Shown here piece by piece: positions 7,834 to 14,993 of a stretch of 64,000 bases of DNA. Numbering within the stretch: the first letter of the stretch is position 1; the number at the start of each line of letters is the position of its first letter. The notes under the pieces are model-generated. The model saw only the letters and a list, made by a program, of their open reading frames with translations. It ran no database searches and was not told where the DNA came from. Position numbers and translations under genes: made by a program. The stretch comes from Salinilacustrithrix sp003476595 (GTDB lineage Bacteria > Actinomycetota > Acidimicrobiia > Acidimicrobiales > Salinilacustritrichaceae), in the NCBI GenBank assembly GCA_963972525.1, contig CAXAUZ010000007.1:1-64000 (forward strand), written 5' to 3'.

Positions 7834-9234
7834 CTAAGTCTGCAGACGATCCAGCGACCGGGCCGTCTCGACCATCAGGCGGTAGATCCCGAGCACCTTG
7901 CGGTCGTAGTTCGGGTCGGTGGCCCACACGCCCGTGAGCGCGGTCCAGCGGGGGCAGCAGCCGCGCACGCCCACCCGCTCCGGCGCCACGAGCGGGTTCG
8001 GCGGTGCCGCCAGCTGGGCCGACGTCAGGGCCGGGTCGGCGTAGGCCCGCAGCAGGTGGAGGTGGGCGCGCACGCCGGCGTCGAGGTCGGGGAAGCGGAA
8101 GCCGCAGGTGGGCGCGCAGTGGTCGTACGCGCCGATGCCGGCGAAGTTGAACCCGCGGGCGTGTCCGGAGGTGAACCCGCCGGTCTCGAGGATGGCCTGG
8201 GCGAAGGCGATGTCGGCGGTGACGCCCTCCTCGGCGCCGATGGCGAGGTAGGCGTCGACGATGGCGGTGATCGGTGCGAAGGGCGGGTCGGCGGCGTAGT
8301 AGGTGCGGTACCAGGCGACGAGGTCGCCGGCGTCGAGCACGGGAGGGCCGAGGATGGCCGGCCCGACCTGTCGCCTCGCCTCCTCGGCCTGGGCGATCGC
8401 CCGCGCCAGGTCGGCCCGGGCGAGGAGGTGGCCCCGCTCGGCGTCGTGCCGGTCCCGCCCGGCCGCCAGGTGCGCGGCCGTGGCCTCCTCCTCGTGGTGG
8501 ACCGCGTCGCGCAGCGCCTCGACGGCCTGGTCGAAGGTGCGGTCGACGTGGTCGGTGACCACGTCGCGGAGCTCCCGGTCGCGCAGGTCGCCGAGCGTCT
8601 CGGGGCCCTCGATGGGCTCCAGGCCGGCCGGGTCGCCGTACATGAGTGCGTTGACGGCGAGGGCGTCGAGGCGAGACCGGGCTGCGACGGCCTGGTCGAC
8701 CGCCGCCCGCCGGGCGGCGATGGCGCTGCGCATCGCGTCGCGGGTGGCCGCGACGCGCTCCTGCGCGGCGATGGCCGGCAGGGCGGCGGCGACCAGGCGT
8801 CGGCGGGCGGCGGTGACGTCGATGTCGGCGAGGGCGGCGTTCAGCCCCGGCGTCGGGTCGGGGAGGATGACCACCGGGAGCTCCTCGGGCACGGGCAGCT
8901 CGCCGCCGTCGGGCGGGAACCCCTCGGGCGGGAACCCCTCGGGCGGGAACCCCTCGGGCGGGAGGGCCTGCTCCGGCGGTGGGGCACCGGGGCCGGTGGC
9001 CCCGGGCGGGACGACGCCGAAGTCCCCGTCGGGCAGGACGATCGTGGTCGGTGGGGGCGGTTGCGTGGTGGAGGTCGCGGCCGGGTCCTCGGTGGGGTCG
9101 CCCGCCGGCGGAGGCTCGGCCTCCTGGGCGCCGGCGAGGCCCGCGCCGAGGGCGAGCGCGGCGAGGACCGAGCCGGCGAGCGCCAGGGCGCGCCGGGCCG
9201 TGCGGGCGCGCGCCAGCGCATGGTCCTCGTGCAC
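7834..9234 (-). CDS. exported glucosaminidase-domain protein
   Basis: A 466-residue secreted protein likely to cut peptidoglycan. The N-terminus has a basic stretch, a hydrophobic core (ALALAGSVLAALALGAGLAGA) and a likely signal-peptidase site near AGAQE. A Pro/Glu-rich linker with three exact PPEGF repeats follows (about residues 90-110), then a long Ala/Arg/Glu-rich region likely to form a coiled coil (about 130-300). The C-terminal 150 residues are a glucosaminidase (GH73-like) domain: IAFAQAILETGGFTSG holds the likely catalytic Glu, and FNFAGIGAYDHC and PLVAPE follow. The layout of coiled coil plus hydrolase resembles NlpC/P60 and PcsB-type wall enzymes. GTG 9234 is supported by the -10 box 6 bases upstream. 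Confidence 0.85.
   Translation of the reverse strand: MHEDHALARARTARRALALAGSVLAALALGAGLAGAQEAEPPPAGDPTEDPAATSTTQPPPPTTIVLPDGDFGVVPPGATGPGAPPPEQALPPEGFPPEGFPPEGFPPDGGELPVPEELPVVILPDPTPGLNAALADIDVTAARRRLVAAALPAIAAQERVAATRDAMRSAIAARRAAVDQAVAARSRLDALAVNALMYGDPAGLEPIEGPETLGDLRDRELRDVVTDHVDRTFDQAVEALRDAVHHEEEATAAHLAAGRDRHDAERGHLLARADLARAIAQAEEARRQVGPAILGPPVLDAGDLVAWYRTYYAADPPFAPITAIVDAYLAIGAEEGVTADIAFAQAILETGGFTSGHARGFNFAGIGAYDHCAPTCGFRFPDLDAGVRAHLHLLRAYADPALTSAQLAAPPNPLVAPERVGVRGCCPRWTALTGVWATDPNYDRKVLGIYRLMVETARSLDRLQT
8911..8966 (-). repeat. 15-base tandem repeat inside the glucosaminidase gene
   Basis: Three exact copies of GGGCGGGAACCCCTC (plus-strand reading, 8911-8955) and a fourth degenerate partial copy. 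They encode PPEGF units in the linker. Length variation between strains by slippage is likely. Confidence 0.85.
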
Positions 9235-9240
9235 GCGCGA

Positions 9241-9246
9241 AGGCTA
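9241..9246 (-). promoter_or_regulatory. -10 box TAGCCT for the glucosaminidase gene
   Basis: TAGCCT on the minus strand ends 6 bases before GTG 9234, with no ribosome binding site. Confidence 0.6.
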
Positions 9247-9291
9247 CGCCGGGGGGTGGCGGGGCCTGGGGGAGCGTGGCAACGTGGCGCC

Positions 9292-9888
9292 GTGGGAGCA
9301 CAGGACCTGGTGGCGGTCGCGGCGGACTACGCCCGGGAGGTCCACGCCGCCGACACCCGCAAGGGCAGCGGCGAGCCGTACTTCGAGGGCCACCTCGCCC
9401 CGGTCGCCGACACCGTCGCCGCCCACGGCGGGACGCCGGAGCAGGTCGCGGCGGCCTACCTGCACGACGCCGCCGAGGACCACGGCGGCCAGGCCCGCCT
9501 CGACGACATCCGAGCCCGCTTCGGCGACGCCGTGGCCGACATCGTCGCCGACCTGTCCGACTCGCTGGTCGACACCGACGCCGGCGAGCACAAGGCCGAC
9601 TGGCACGTGCGCAAGCGGGCGTACCTCGCCGCCATGTGGGGCAAGCCCGAGGCATCGCTCGCCGTGGCTGCCGCCGACAAGCTGCACAACGCCACCGCCA
9701 TCGTCGAGGACCACGAGCGCTTCGGCGAGGAGCTGTGGTCGCGCTTCACCACCGGCAGCGGCGAGGACCAGCGCTGGTACTACGAGTCGCTGGTCGCGGT
9801 GCTCACGGAGCGCCTGCCCGACCACCCGACGGTCGTGCGGCTCGTCGACGTCGTCCGCCGCCTCGGCGAGCGCCTCGACGCCCGCTGA
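9292..9888 (+). CDS. HD domain protein resembling small (p)ppGpp hydrolases
   Basis: A 198-residue single-domain protein resembling the hydrolase half of RelA/SpoT and the stand-alone MESH1/SAH enzymes, which remove pyrophosphate from (p)ppGpp. Metal-binding motifs are visible: H in FEGHLAPVA, HDAAED near residue 60 (the HDxxED form specific to this group), LDDIRARFGDAVADIV, LSDS and the late ADKLHNA. No synthetase, TGS or ACT domain is present. Other nucleotides are possible substrates. The start is GTG 9292; CAACGT lies 6 bases upstream and no ribosome binding site is present. Confidence 0.85.
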   Translation: MGAQDLVAVAADYAREVHAADTRKGSGEPYFEGHLAPVADTVAAHGGTPEQVAAAYLHDAAEDHGGQARLDDIRARFGDAVADIVADLSDSLVDTDAGEHKADWHVRKRAYLAAMWGKPEASLAVAAADKLHNATAIVEDHERFGEELWSRFTTGSGEDQRWYYESLVAVLTERLPDHPTVVRLVDVVRRLGERLDAR

Positions 9889-9906
9889 GGCCCGTTCCCG
9901 CCCCGA

Positions 9907-9959
9907 CCGTTCTGGGCCGCGGTGCGCGCACCGGCGGCGTGTGGAGCGTCCCCGAACGG
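9907..9959. repeat. intergenic palindrome, family B copy 2
   Basis: It begins with CCGTTCTGGGCCGCGG and ends with CCCGAACGG, so the outer ends can pair, while the second arm is otherwise degenerate. The 23 bases 9907-9929 are identical to 16252-16274. It lies between two convergent genes. Confidence 0.65.
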
Positions 9960-9973
9960 ACGGTGCTCGTCGC

Positions 9974-11341
9974 TCAGGGCTCGGGCAGCTCGTGGGGTGG
10001 GGGTCGGCCCGACGAGGCGCCCTGGCCGTAGTCGTCGGGGATGCCGCCCGGTCGCCACGACCGGGCCTGGCAGGTGAACACGTCGATGGCGGCGTAGTCG
10101 GCGGCGGGCGTGTCCAGGTCCGGCCAGCCGCCGTCGCCGTAGGGCGGGTCGATGCGGCAGTCGACGTCGTTCACGACCACGCCCCACGCCACGCCGAGGT
10201 GGACTCGCCCGGTGGTGGCAGCGTTGGTGATGTCGGGCTCGGCCACGGTGACGGACACGAGCGCGAGCAGCACCTGCGACGCGAGCAGCGCCCCGACGTG
10301 CCAGGTCCGGGTGCGCGGGCTGGCGGCGAGCAGGACCGCGAGGCACAGCAGCACCGGGAGCAGGTGCACCGGCTTCCAGGGGAAGCGGAGGAACAGCAGC
10401 TCGGCGACGACGGCCACCAAGACGGTGAACCGCACGAGCACGCTGGTGCGGGCCAGGCGCAGTCCGGCGAGCAGGACCGGGACCAGCGCGATGAGGACGA
10501 CGAGGGAGAACACGCCGAAGAAGGCGATGTTCTTGACGCCCCACCGCCCGACCATGGCGGCGAAGCCGGTGGTCTCGAACTCGTTGATCAGGAAGCGGCC
10601 GGTGCGCCCCACCGACAGCCAGGACGGGACGAACCAGAGGAGGCCGACCACGGCGGTCACCCCGCCGGTGACGAGCGCGTCGCGCCACCGGGTGCGGGGT
10701 GCGGGTCGCACCGCACGCTCGCCGTCGAGTCCACCCCGGTCGCCGACCAGCTCGGCGAGCAGGTACGCCCACACCAGGAACGCCGTGCTGGAGCGGAACG
10801 CGATGGCGGTGGCGAAGGCCAGGCCGGCGAGCACGCGACGGTCGTGGCGGGCGGCCAGCACGCCGGCCAGGAGCAACCCGAGGGCGAACACGTAGTCGCC
10901 GAGGGAGGTGGCGGCGAGCCAGAACCAGGGCTGGGTGGCGACGACGGCCACCGCGACGCGGGCCCGGCGCTCCCCGAGCTCGTCGGCGACCAGGCGGCCG
11001 AGCAGCACGAGCAGGATCACGGCCATGACGGCCGAGGCGAGGCTCACCGCGGTCGGCCCGCCGACGCGGTCGAGCACGCCGACCAGCGCTTCGTAGGGCA
11101 GCGCGCCCGGTGGCCGGGAGTACCGGTAGCGGCCCTCGAGCAGGGACTCGCCGCTGCGGAGCACGTTCGTGATGTCGACGTCGGTGCCGTAGCCCAGGAC
11201 CGTGAACGGCAGGTAGAGCAGCCCGCTCAGCAGGGCGAGCCGGGTCGACGTGAGGCCCGACCAGCGCCGGTCGGGCTCGTCCTCGAGGACCGGCAGCGGC
11301 CTGTGGTCCAGCCCGTGGGGCCGTGCCTCCGCCTCGGTCAT
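9974..11341 (-). CDS. polytopic membrane protein, GT-C glycosyltransferase-like
   Basis: A 455-residue membrane protein with roughly ten hydrophobic segments and a soluble C-terminal tail. After a 30-residue cytoplasmic N-terminus the first helix LALLSGLLYLPFTVLGY is followed by a loop holding acidic residues (YGTDVDITN) in the position where GT-C enzymes keep their catalytic Asp. A later loop reads RYSRPPGALPYE. This arrangement suggests a lipid-linked sugar transferase, but no specific family can be named and it could be an uncharacterised membrane protein. It ends facing the HD gene and begins 88 bases from the divergent SDR gene, with a perfect palindrome between them. Confidence 0.75.
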   Translation of the reverse strand: MTEAEARPHGLDHRPLPVLEDEPDRRWSGLTSTRLALLSGLLYLPFTVLGYGTDVDITNVLRSGESLLEGRYRYSRPPGALPYEALVGVLDRVGGPTAVSLASAVMAVILLVLLGRLVADELGERRARVAVAVVATQPWFWLAATSLGDYVFALGLLLAGVLAARHDRRVLAGLAFATAIAFRSSTAFLVWAYLLAELVGDRGGLDGERAVRPAPRTRWRDALVTGGVTAVVGLLWFVPSWLSVGRTGRFLINEFETTGFAAMVGRWGVKNIAFFGVFSLVVLIALVPVLLAGLRLARTSVLVRFTVLVAVVAELLFLRFPWKPVHLLPVLLCLAVLLAASPRTRTWHVGALLASQVLLALVSVTVAEPDITNAATTGRVHLGVAWGVVVNDVDCRIDPPYGDGGWPDLDTPAADYAAIDVFTCQARSWRPGGIPDDYGQGASSGRPPPHELPEP

Positions 11342-11368
11342 CGCCCGGCACGGTACCGGGCCAGTACC

Positions 11369-11386
11369 CTTGACCGCCCGGTCAAG
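11369..11386. promoter_or_regulatory. palindromic operator, TetR type
   Basis: CTTGACCG-CC-CGGTCAAG is a perfect 8-base inverted repeat with a 2-base spacer, in the gap between the divergent membrane protein and SDR genes. Palindromes of this form (TTGACCGNNCGGTCAA) are typical TetR-family operators. The cognate regulator is not adjacent; the nearest TetR gene is at 24.4 kb. Confidence 0.6.
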
Positions 11387-11429
11387 TCCGTCCCTCGAGG
11401 ACGGTGCACGACGTCCGTAGGGGGACACC

Positions 11430-12395
11430 ATGGAGCGCTTCACCGATCGCATCGCCGTCGTCACCGGCGGTGGCACCGGTATGGGCCGGGAGCTGGTCCG
11501 CCAGCTGTCGGCCGAGGGGTGCCACGTCGCGCTGTGCGACGTGAACGAGGACGCGATGGCCGAGACGGTCTCGCTCGCCGAGAAGGAGGCACCCGCCGGC
11601 ACCCGGTTGACGACCTTCGTCGCCGACGTCGCCGACGAGTCCCAGGTGCAGGCCTTCCGCGACCACGTCGTGGCCGAGCTGGGCACCGACTGCGTCCACC
11701 TGGTGTTCAACAACGCAGGCGTGGGCGGCGGCGGCTCCTTCGTGCAGGACGACCGAGCCGCGTGGGAGCGCACCTTCGGCATCTGCTGGGGCGGCGTGTA
11801 CAACGGCTCCCGGGCCTTCCTGCCCCTGCTCGTCGCCTCCGACGGCGGGCACCTGGTCAACGTCTCGAGCGTCAACGGGCTGTGGGCGTCCGTCGGCCCC
11901 TTCACCCCCCACACCGCCTACAGCGCGGCGAAGTTCGCGGTGCGCGGCTTCACCGAGGCGCTGCTCACCGACCTGCGGATCAACGCGCCGCACGTGCAGG
12001 CCCACGTCGTGATGCCCGGCCACATCGGCACCTCGATCGTGCTCAACTCCGCCGCCATCCTCGGGCACCGGCCCGAGGACATGACCGCGGCGGACCTCGA
12101 CCGGATGCGCCAGGCCGCCGGACGCATGGGCCTGGACGTGAGCGGCGTCACCGACGACGAGCTGCGCGGCTTCATGCAGGTGCGGGGCGAGGCGTTCCGC
12201 GACGGTGCGCCGACCACCGCGGAGGAGGCCGCCACGATCATCCTCGACGGCGTGCGGCAGGGCCGCTGGCGCATCCTCGTCGGCGACGACGCCGCGGTGC
12301 TCGACGATCGCGTGCGGGCCGACCCCGAGCGGGCCTACGACGCCGACTTCTTCGACGAGATGGTCGGCGCCGGCGGGATGAACCTGGGTCTCTGA
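11430..12395 (+). CDS. SDR family NAD(P)-dependent oxidoreductase
   Basis: A classical short-chain dehydrogenase of 321 residues, cytosolic. The cofactor-binding motif TGGGTGMGR is near residue 12, NNAGVGGGG near 95, and the active site has S in VNVSSVNG and YSAAK near 170. CDVNED after the second strand suggests NAD-type preference at the acidic position. The family's usual length is about 250-280, so the C-terminal 50 residues are extra. It lies next to a TetR-like palindrome, which suggests induction by a small molecule. The substrate cannot be told from sequence. Confidence 0.92.
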   Translation: MERFTDRIAVVTGGGTGMGRELVRQLSAEGCHVALCDVNEDAMAETVSLAEKEAPAGTRLTTFVADVADESQVQAFRDHVVAELGTDCVHLVFNNAGVGGGGSFVQDDRAAWERTFGICWGGVYNGSRAFLPLLVASDGGHLVNVSSVNGLWASVGPFTPHTAYSAAKFAVRGFTEALLTDLRINAPHVQAHVVMPGHIGTSIVLNSAAILGHRPEDMTAADLDRMRQAAGRMGLDVSGVTDDELRGFMQVRGEAFRDGAPTTAEEAATIILDGVRQGRWRILVGDDAAVLDDRVRADPERAYDADFFDEMVGAGGMNLGL

Positions 12396-12417
12396 CCCGC
12401 GGACGGGAGCGCCGGGC

Positions 12418-12699
12418 TCAGGCGGCCCGGCGGCCCGGGAGCTCCGGCACGACCGCGAGGGCCCCGAGGCGGGAGCGGAACTCGGGCGGGATGCCCTGGG
12501 AGCGCCACGAGTCGAGGGCGGGCACGTCGACGCCGAGGCGGCGCGCCAGCGGGACGACACCGCCGCGGTTGACGCAGGCGGCATCGATCAGGGTGCGGTC
12601 GACCGCCACCCGGATGGGACGGGGCAGCAGCGCGTCGGAGGCCGACGCGGCGGCGCCGGACACGCGATGGACGAGATCGAACGGGGACCAGGGGTGCAC
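12418..12699 (-). CDS. small protein with Cro/YdaS-like helix-turn-helix, unknown function
   Basis: A 93-residue basic protein. The second half, GGVVPLARRLGVDVPALDSW followed by RSQGIPPEF, has the pattern of Cro/YdaS-type helix-turn-helix domains (turn GVDVPALDSW, then the G-I-P-P-E segment). This implies DNA binding but no known regulator matches by eye. The GTG start at 12699 is backed by a strong GAGGAGGAG ribosome binding site at 12705-12713, unlike most neighbours, so it is translated from a leadered mRNA. It lies between the SDR gene, whose end it faces, and the rpiB gene. Confidence 0.7.
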   Translation of the reverse strand: MHPWSPFDLVHRVSGAAASASDALLPRPIRVAVDRTLIDAACVNRGGVVPLARRLGVDVPALDSWRSQGIPPEFRSRLGALAVVPELPGRRAA

Positions 12700-12797
12700 A
12701 GCGGCTCCTCCTCAGGGCGCCGTCACGCGACGGCAACATCCAGGGTACCGAGGGTCCGGAGGACGACGGCGCGAGGGAGACAGATGTCGCCCACCGT

Positions 12798-13226
12798 TCA
12801 CGAAGCGTTCGGAGGCGCTTCCACGTGCTGGATGAGCGCTCGCTCGTCCGGGTCGACGTCGGTGGCGAGGAACCCGTCCAGCAGCTCCACGGCCACCGCC
12901 TCGGTGGTGAGGCGCAGCCCGAAGGCGAGCACGTTGGCGTCGTTCCACCGGCGCGCGCCCTCGGCGGTGCCCCGGTCCGTGCACAGCGCCGCCCGCACGC
13001 CCGGCACCTTGTTGGCGGCGATGCTCACGCCGGTGCCGGTCCAGCAGCACACGACCCCTCGGTCGGCCTCGCCCGATGCGACGGCGTTCCCGACCGCGGC
13101 GCCGACGTCCGGCCAGGGACCACCGCGAGGCGCCACGACCACGACGTCGTGGCCGTGCTCGGCCAACCAGGCCTCCACGGCGTCGGTGACGGCGGTCCGC
13201 TCGTCGGTGCCGAAGGCGATGCGCAC
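12798..13226 (-). CDS. RpiB/LacA/LacB family sugar-phosphate isomerase
   Basis: A 142-residue protein of the ribose-5-phosphate isomerase B family, which interconverts ribose 5-phosphate and ribulose 5-phosphate or the analogous hexose phosphates. The catalytic-loop region reads GVVCCWTGTGVSIAANK, with the Cys base and the GTG(V/I)S phosphate-binding loop, followed by VPGVRAALCTD and ARRWNDANVLAFG. Length is normal for the family. The first strand reads FGTDERT where many relatives have a DHAG motif. The GTG start lies 6 bases after a TAGGGT box. Divergent from the GNAT gene by 39 bases. Confidence 0.9.
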   Translation of the reverse strand: MRIAFGTDERTAVTDAVEAWLAEHGHDVVVVAPRGGPWPDVGAAVGNAVASGEADRGVVCCWTGTGVSIAANKVPGVRAALCTDRGTAEGARRWNDANVLAFGLRLTTEAVAVELLDGFLATDVDPDERALIQHVEAPPNAS

Positions 13227-13232
13227 GCCCCG

Positions 13233-13238
13233 ACCCTA
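13233..13238 (-). promoter_or_regulatory. -10 box TAGGGT for the rpiB-type gene
   Basis: TAGGGT on the minus strand ends exactly 6 bases before GTG 13226, without a ribosome binding site. Confidence 0.6.
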
Positions 13239-13253
13239 GGGCGACGGTCCACC

Positions 13254-13259
13254 TACGCT
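13254..13259 (+). promoter_or_regulatory. -10 box TACGCT for the GNAT gene
   Basis: TACGCT ends exactly 6 bases before ATG 13266. It lies 16 bases from the oppositely directed box at 13233-13238. Confidence 0.6.
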
Positions 13260-13265
13260 CCGGCG

Positions 13266-13865
13266 ATGGCCGTCGCCGTCCACGCCACCGCCGCCGACCT
13301 GCCGGCGCTCACCGACGTGCTCACGGCGGCCTTCGCCGACGACCCGGTCCAGCGGTGGCTCTTCGCGCCGGCGGACGATCCCGACGCCGGCCGGCGGGGG
13401 CTCTTCGAGATCTTCGTCGAGGACTACTTCTGGCTGGGTCACGCCTACGTCGTGGCCGACGCGGGCGGCGTGGCCGGAGGCGCGCTCTGGTCGCCACCGG
13501 ACCGCGACGTGCTCCGCGGCGACCGGGTGCAGGACCTCTTCGCCACGCTCGCCCCCCACCTCGGCGACGAGCTGGTGCCCCGCCTGGGCGAGCTGGCCCG
13601 GACCCACGAGCACCGTCCCCGGGAACCGCACCTCTACCTCGGGATCCTCGGCGTCGACCCCGGCCGCCAGTCCCACGGCCACGGCGCGAGCCTGCTGGCC
13701 CCGACCCTGACCGAGTGCGACCGCACGGGCCTGCTCGCCCACCTCGAGTCCTCCAACGAGGGGAACATCCCGTTCTACGAGCGCCACGGGTTCGTCGTCG
13801 CCGACGCCTACCGGTGCGGGGGCGACGGCCCGACGATGACGATCATGACCCGCCGTCCGCGCTGA
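13266..13865 (+). CDS. GNAT family N-acetyltransferase
   Basis: A 199-residue protein with the acetyltransferase fold. The acetyl-CoA binding region reads LYLGILGVDPGRQSHGHGASLL near residue 120-140 (the Q/RxxGxG/A motif), and the C-terminal motif B is SSNEGNIPFYERHGF, which is characteristic of GNAT enzymes. The substrate is unknown. The ATG start is fixed by the -10 box 6 bases upstream. It is followed 43 bases later by an alpha/beta hydrolase with its own -10 box, so they are probably separate transcription units. Confidence 0.9.
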   Translation: MAVAVHATAADLPALTDVLTAAFADDPVQRWLFAPADDPDAGRRGLFEIFVEDYFWLGHAYVVADAGGVAGGALWSPPDRDVLRGDRVQDLFATLAPHLGDELVPRLGELARTHEHRPREPHLYLGILGVDPGRQSHGHGASLLAPTLTECDRTGLLAHLESSNEGNIPFYERHGFVVADAYRCGGDGPTMTIMTRRPR

Positions 13866-13896
13866 CGACCGCCGAGCGCACGCGCCCGGGCGGGGC

Positions 13897-13902
13897 TACG
13901 GT
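13897..13902 (+). promoter_or_regulatory. -10 box TACGGT for the alpha/beta hydrolase
   Basis: TACGGT ends exactly 6 bases before ATG 13909. Confidence 0.6.
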
Positions 13903-13908
13903 CCGCGC

Positions 13909-14691
13909 ATGGCGCACTTCGACCACGACGGGGCCCGCATCCGCTACGAGGACTCGGGCGGCGACGGCCCGCCGATCCTGTGGAGCCACGGGTTCCTGAT
14001 GGACCACACGATGTTCGACCCGCAGGTCGCCGGCCTCGACGGCTACCGCCACATCCGCTGGGACGAGCGTGGGTTCGGCGACACCGAGTCCAGCGGCGAG
14101 TTCACGTACTGGGACTCGGCCGAGGACGCCATCGCTCTCCTCGACCACCTCGGCATCGAGTCCGCCGTGCTGGCCGGCATGTCCCAGGGCGGGTTCCTGT
14201 CGCTGCGCGCCGCCATCGCCCACCCCGACCGGGTGCGGGCGCTGATCCTCATCGACACCCAGTCGGGCACCGAGGACCCGGAGAACGTCGAGTCGTACCG
14301 GGGCATGATCGAGGCGGTCTCCACCGGCGACGACGAGACGCGCAGCGCGGTCTTCGACATCGTCGGCGGGCTCATCATCGGCGACCCCGACCTGCAGCCG
14401 GAGTGGAAGGCGAAGTGGATGGCCGAGGACCCGGCCCGCATCATCGAGCCGGGCGGCGCCCTCCTCGACCGCGACGACATCACCGACCGGCTCGGCGAGA
14501 TCGGCTGCCCCACCCTCATCGTGCACGGCACGGCGGACACGGCGATCCCGATCGAGAAGGCGGAGCTGCTGCGGGCCGAGCTGCCCGACTGCCGCGACCT
14601 CGTCCCGATCGAGGGTGCGGCCCACGCCCCGAACCTGACGCATCCCGCCGAGGTCAACCGCAACATCGAACGGTTCCTCGAAGCGCTGTAA
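13909..14691 (+). CDS. alpha/beta fold hydrolase
   Basis: A 260-residue cytosolic hydrolase. The oxyanion-hole motif WSHGFLMD is at about residue 24, the nucleophile Ser is in GMSQGG near 95, the acidic residue in VHGTADTAIP near 205 and the His in EGAAHAPNL near 233. The order matches the serine hydrolases of this superfamily (esterases, C-C hydrolases, 3-oxoadipate enol-lactonases). The LDHLGIESAVLAGMSQGG block is closest to enol-lactonase-like proteins, but no pathway context supports a choice. Confidence 0.9.
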   Translation: MAHFDHDGARIRYEDSGGDGPPILWSHGFLMDHTMFDPQVAGLDGYRHIRWDERGFGDTESSGEFTYWDSAEDAIALLDHLGIESAVLAGMSQGGFLSLRAAIAHPDRVRALILIDTQSGTEDPENVESYRGMIEAVSTGDDETRSAVFDIVGGLIIGDPDLQPEWKAKWMAEDPARIIEPGGALLDRDDITDRLGEIGCPTLIVHGTADTAIPIEKAELLRAELPDCRDLVPIEGAAHAPNLTHPAEVNRNIERFLEAL

Positions 14692-14776
14692 GCGACGTCC
14701 GTCACTCCGGCAGGGATCGCCCGTCGTCACGACGAATGACGGCCCGACGCCAGCAGCAGCACGTGGGGGGCACCAA

Positions 14777-14910
14777 GTGGCAGACACGACGACGGGGCAG
14801 GGGACCGCAGACGATCCCGCCGCCGGTTCCGAGCCGCCGATCGTGCTCGTCGAGCCGGCGGTGACCGGACCAGGCGAGACGGCCGCGGCCCCCACCGCCT
14901 GGGCGCGCGA
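14777..14910 (+). other. likely 5' end of the MFS gene in another frame
   Basis: A GTG at 14777, preceded by a G-rich stretch, opens a frame reading VADTTTGQGTADDPAAG, which has the look of a polar cytoplasmic N-terminus. The frame then leaves the MFS reading frame. In the MFS frame the sequence KHLLSPGEGPPLRQ, then GGWYPLVIITMLN, is clearly protein-like from about 14910 but has no start codon after the stop at 14862-14864. The two parts join if one base is lost or gained near 14890-14910. Confidence 0.5.
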
Positions 14911-14993
14911 AGCACCTGCTCTCGCCGGGCGAGGGGCCCCCGCTCCGCCAGATCGCCGCTGCCGGCGGCTGGTACCCCCTCGTCATCATCACG

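Noticed and set aside
8911..8966. Regular repeats that could suggest a CRISPR array
   Set aside because: The units are 15 bases, without spacers and in frame inside a coding gene; they encode a linker repeat.
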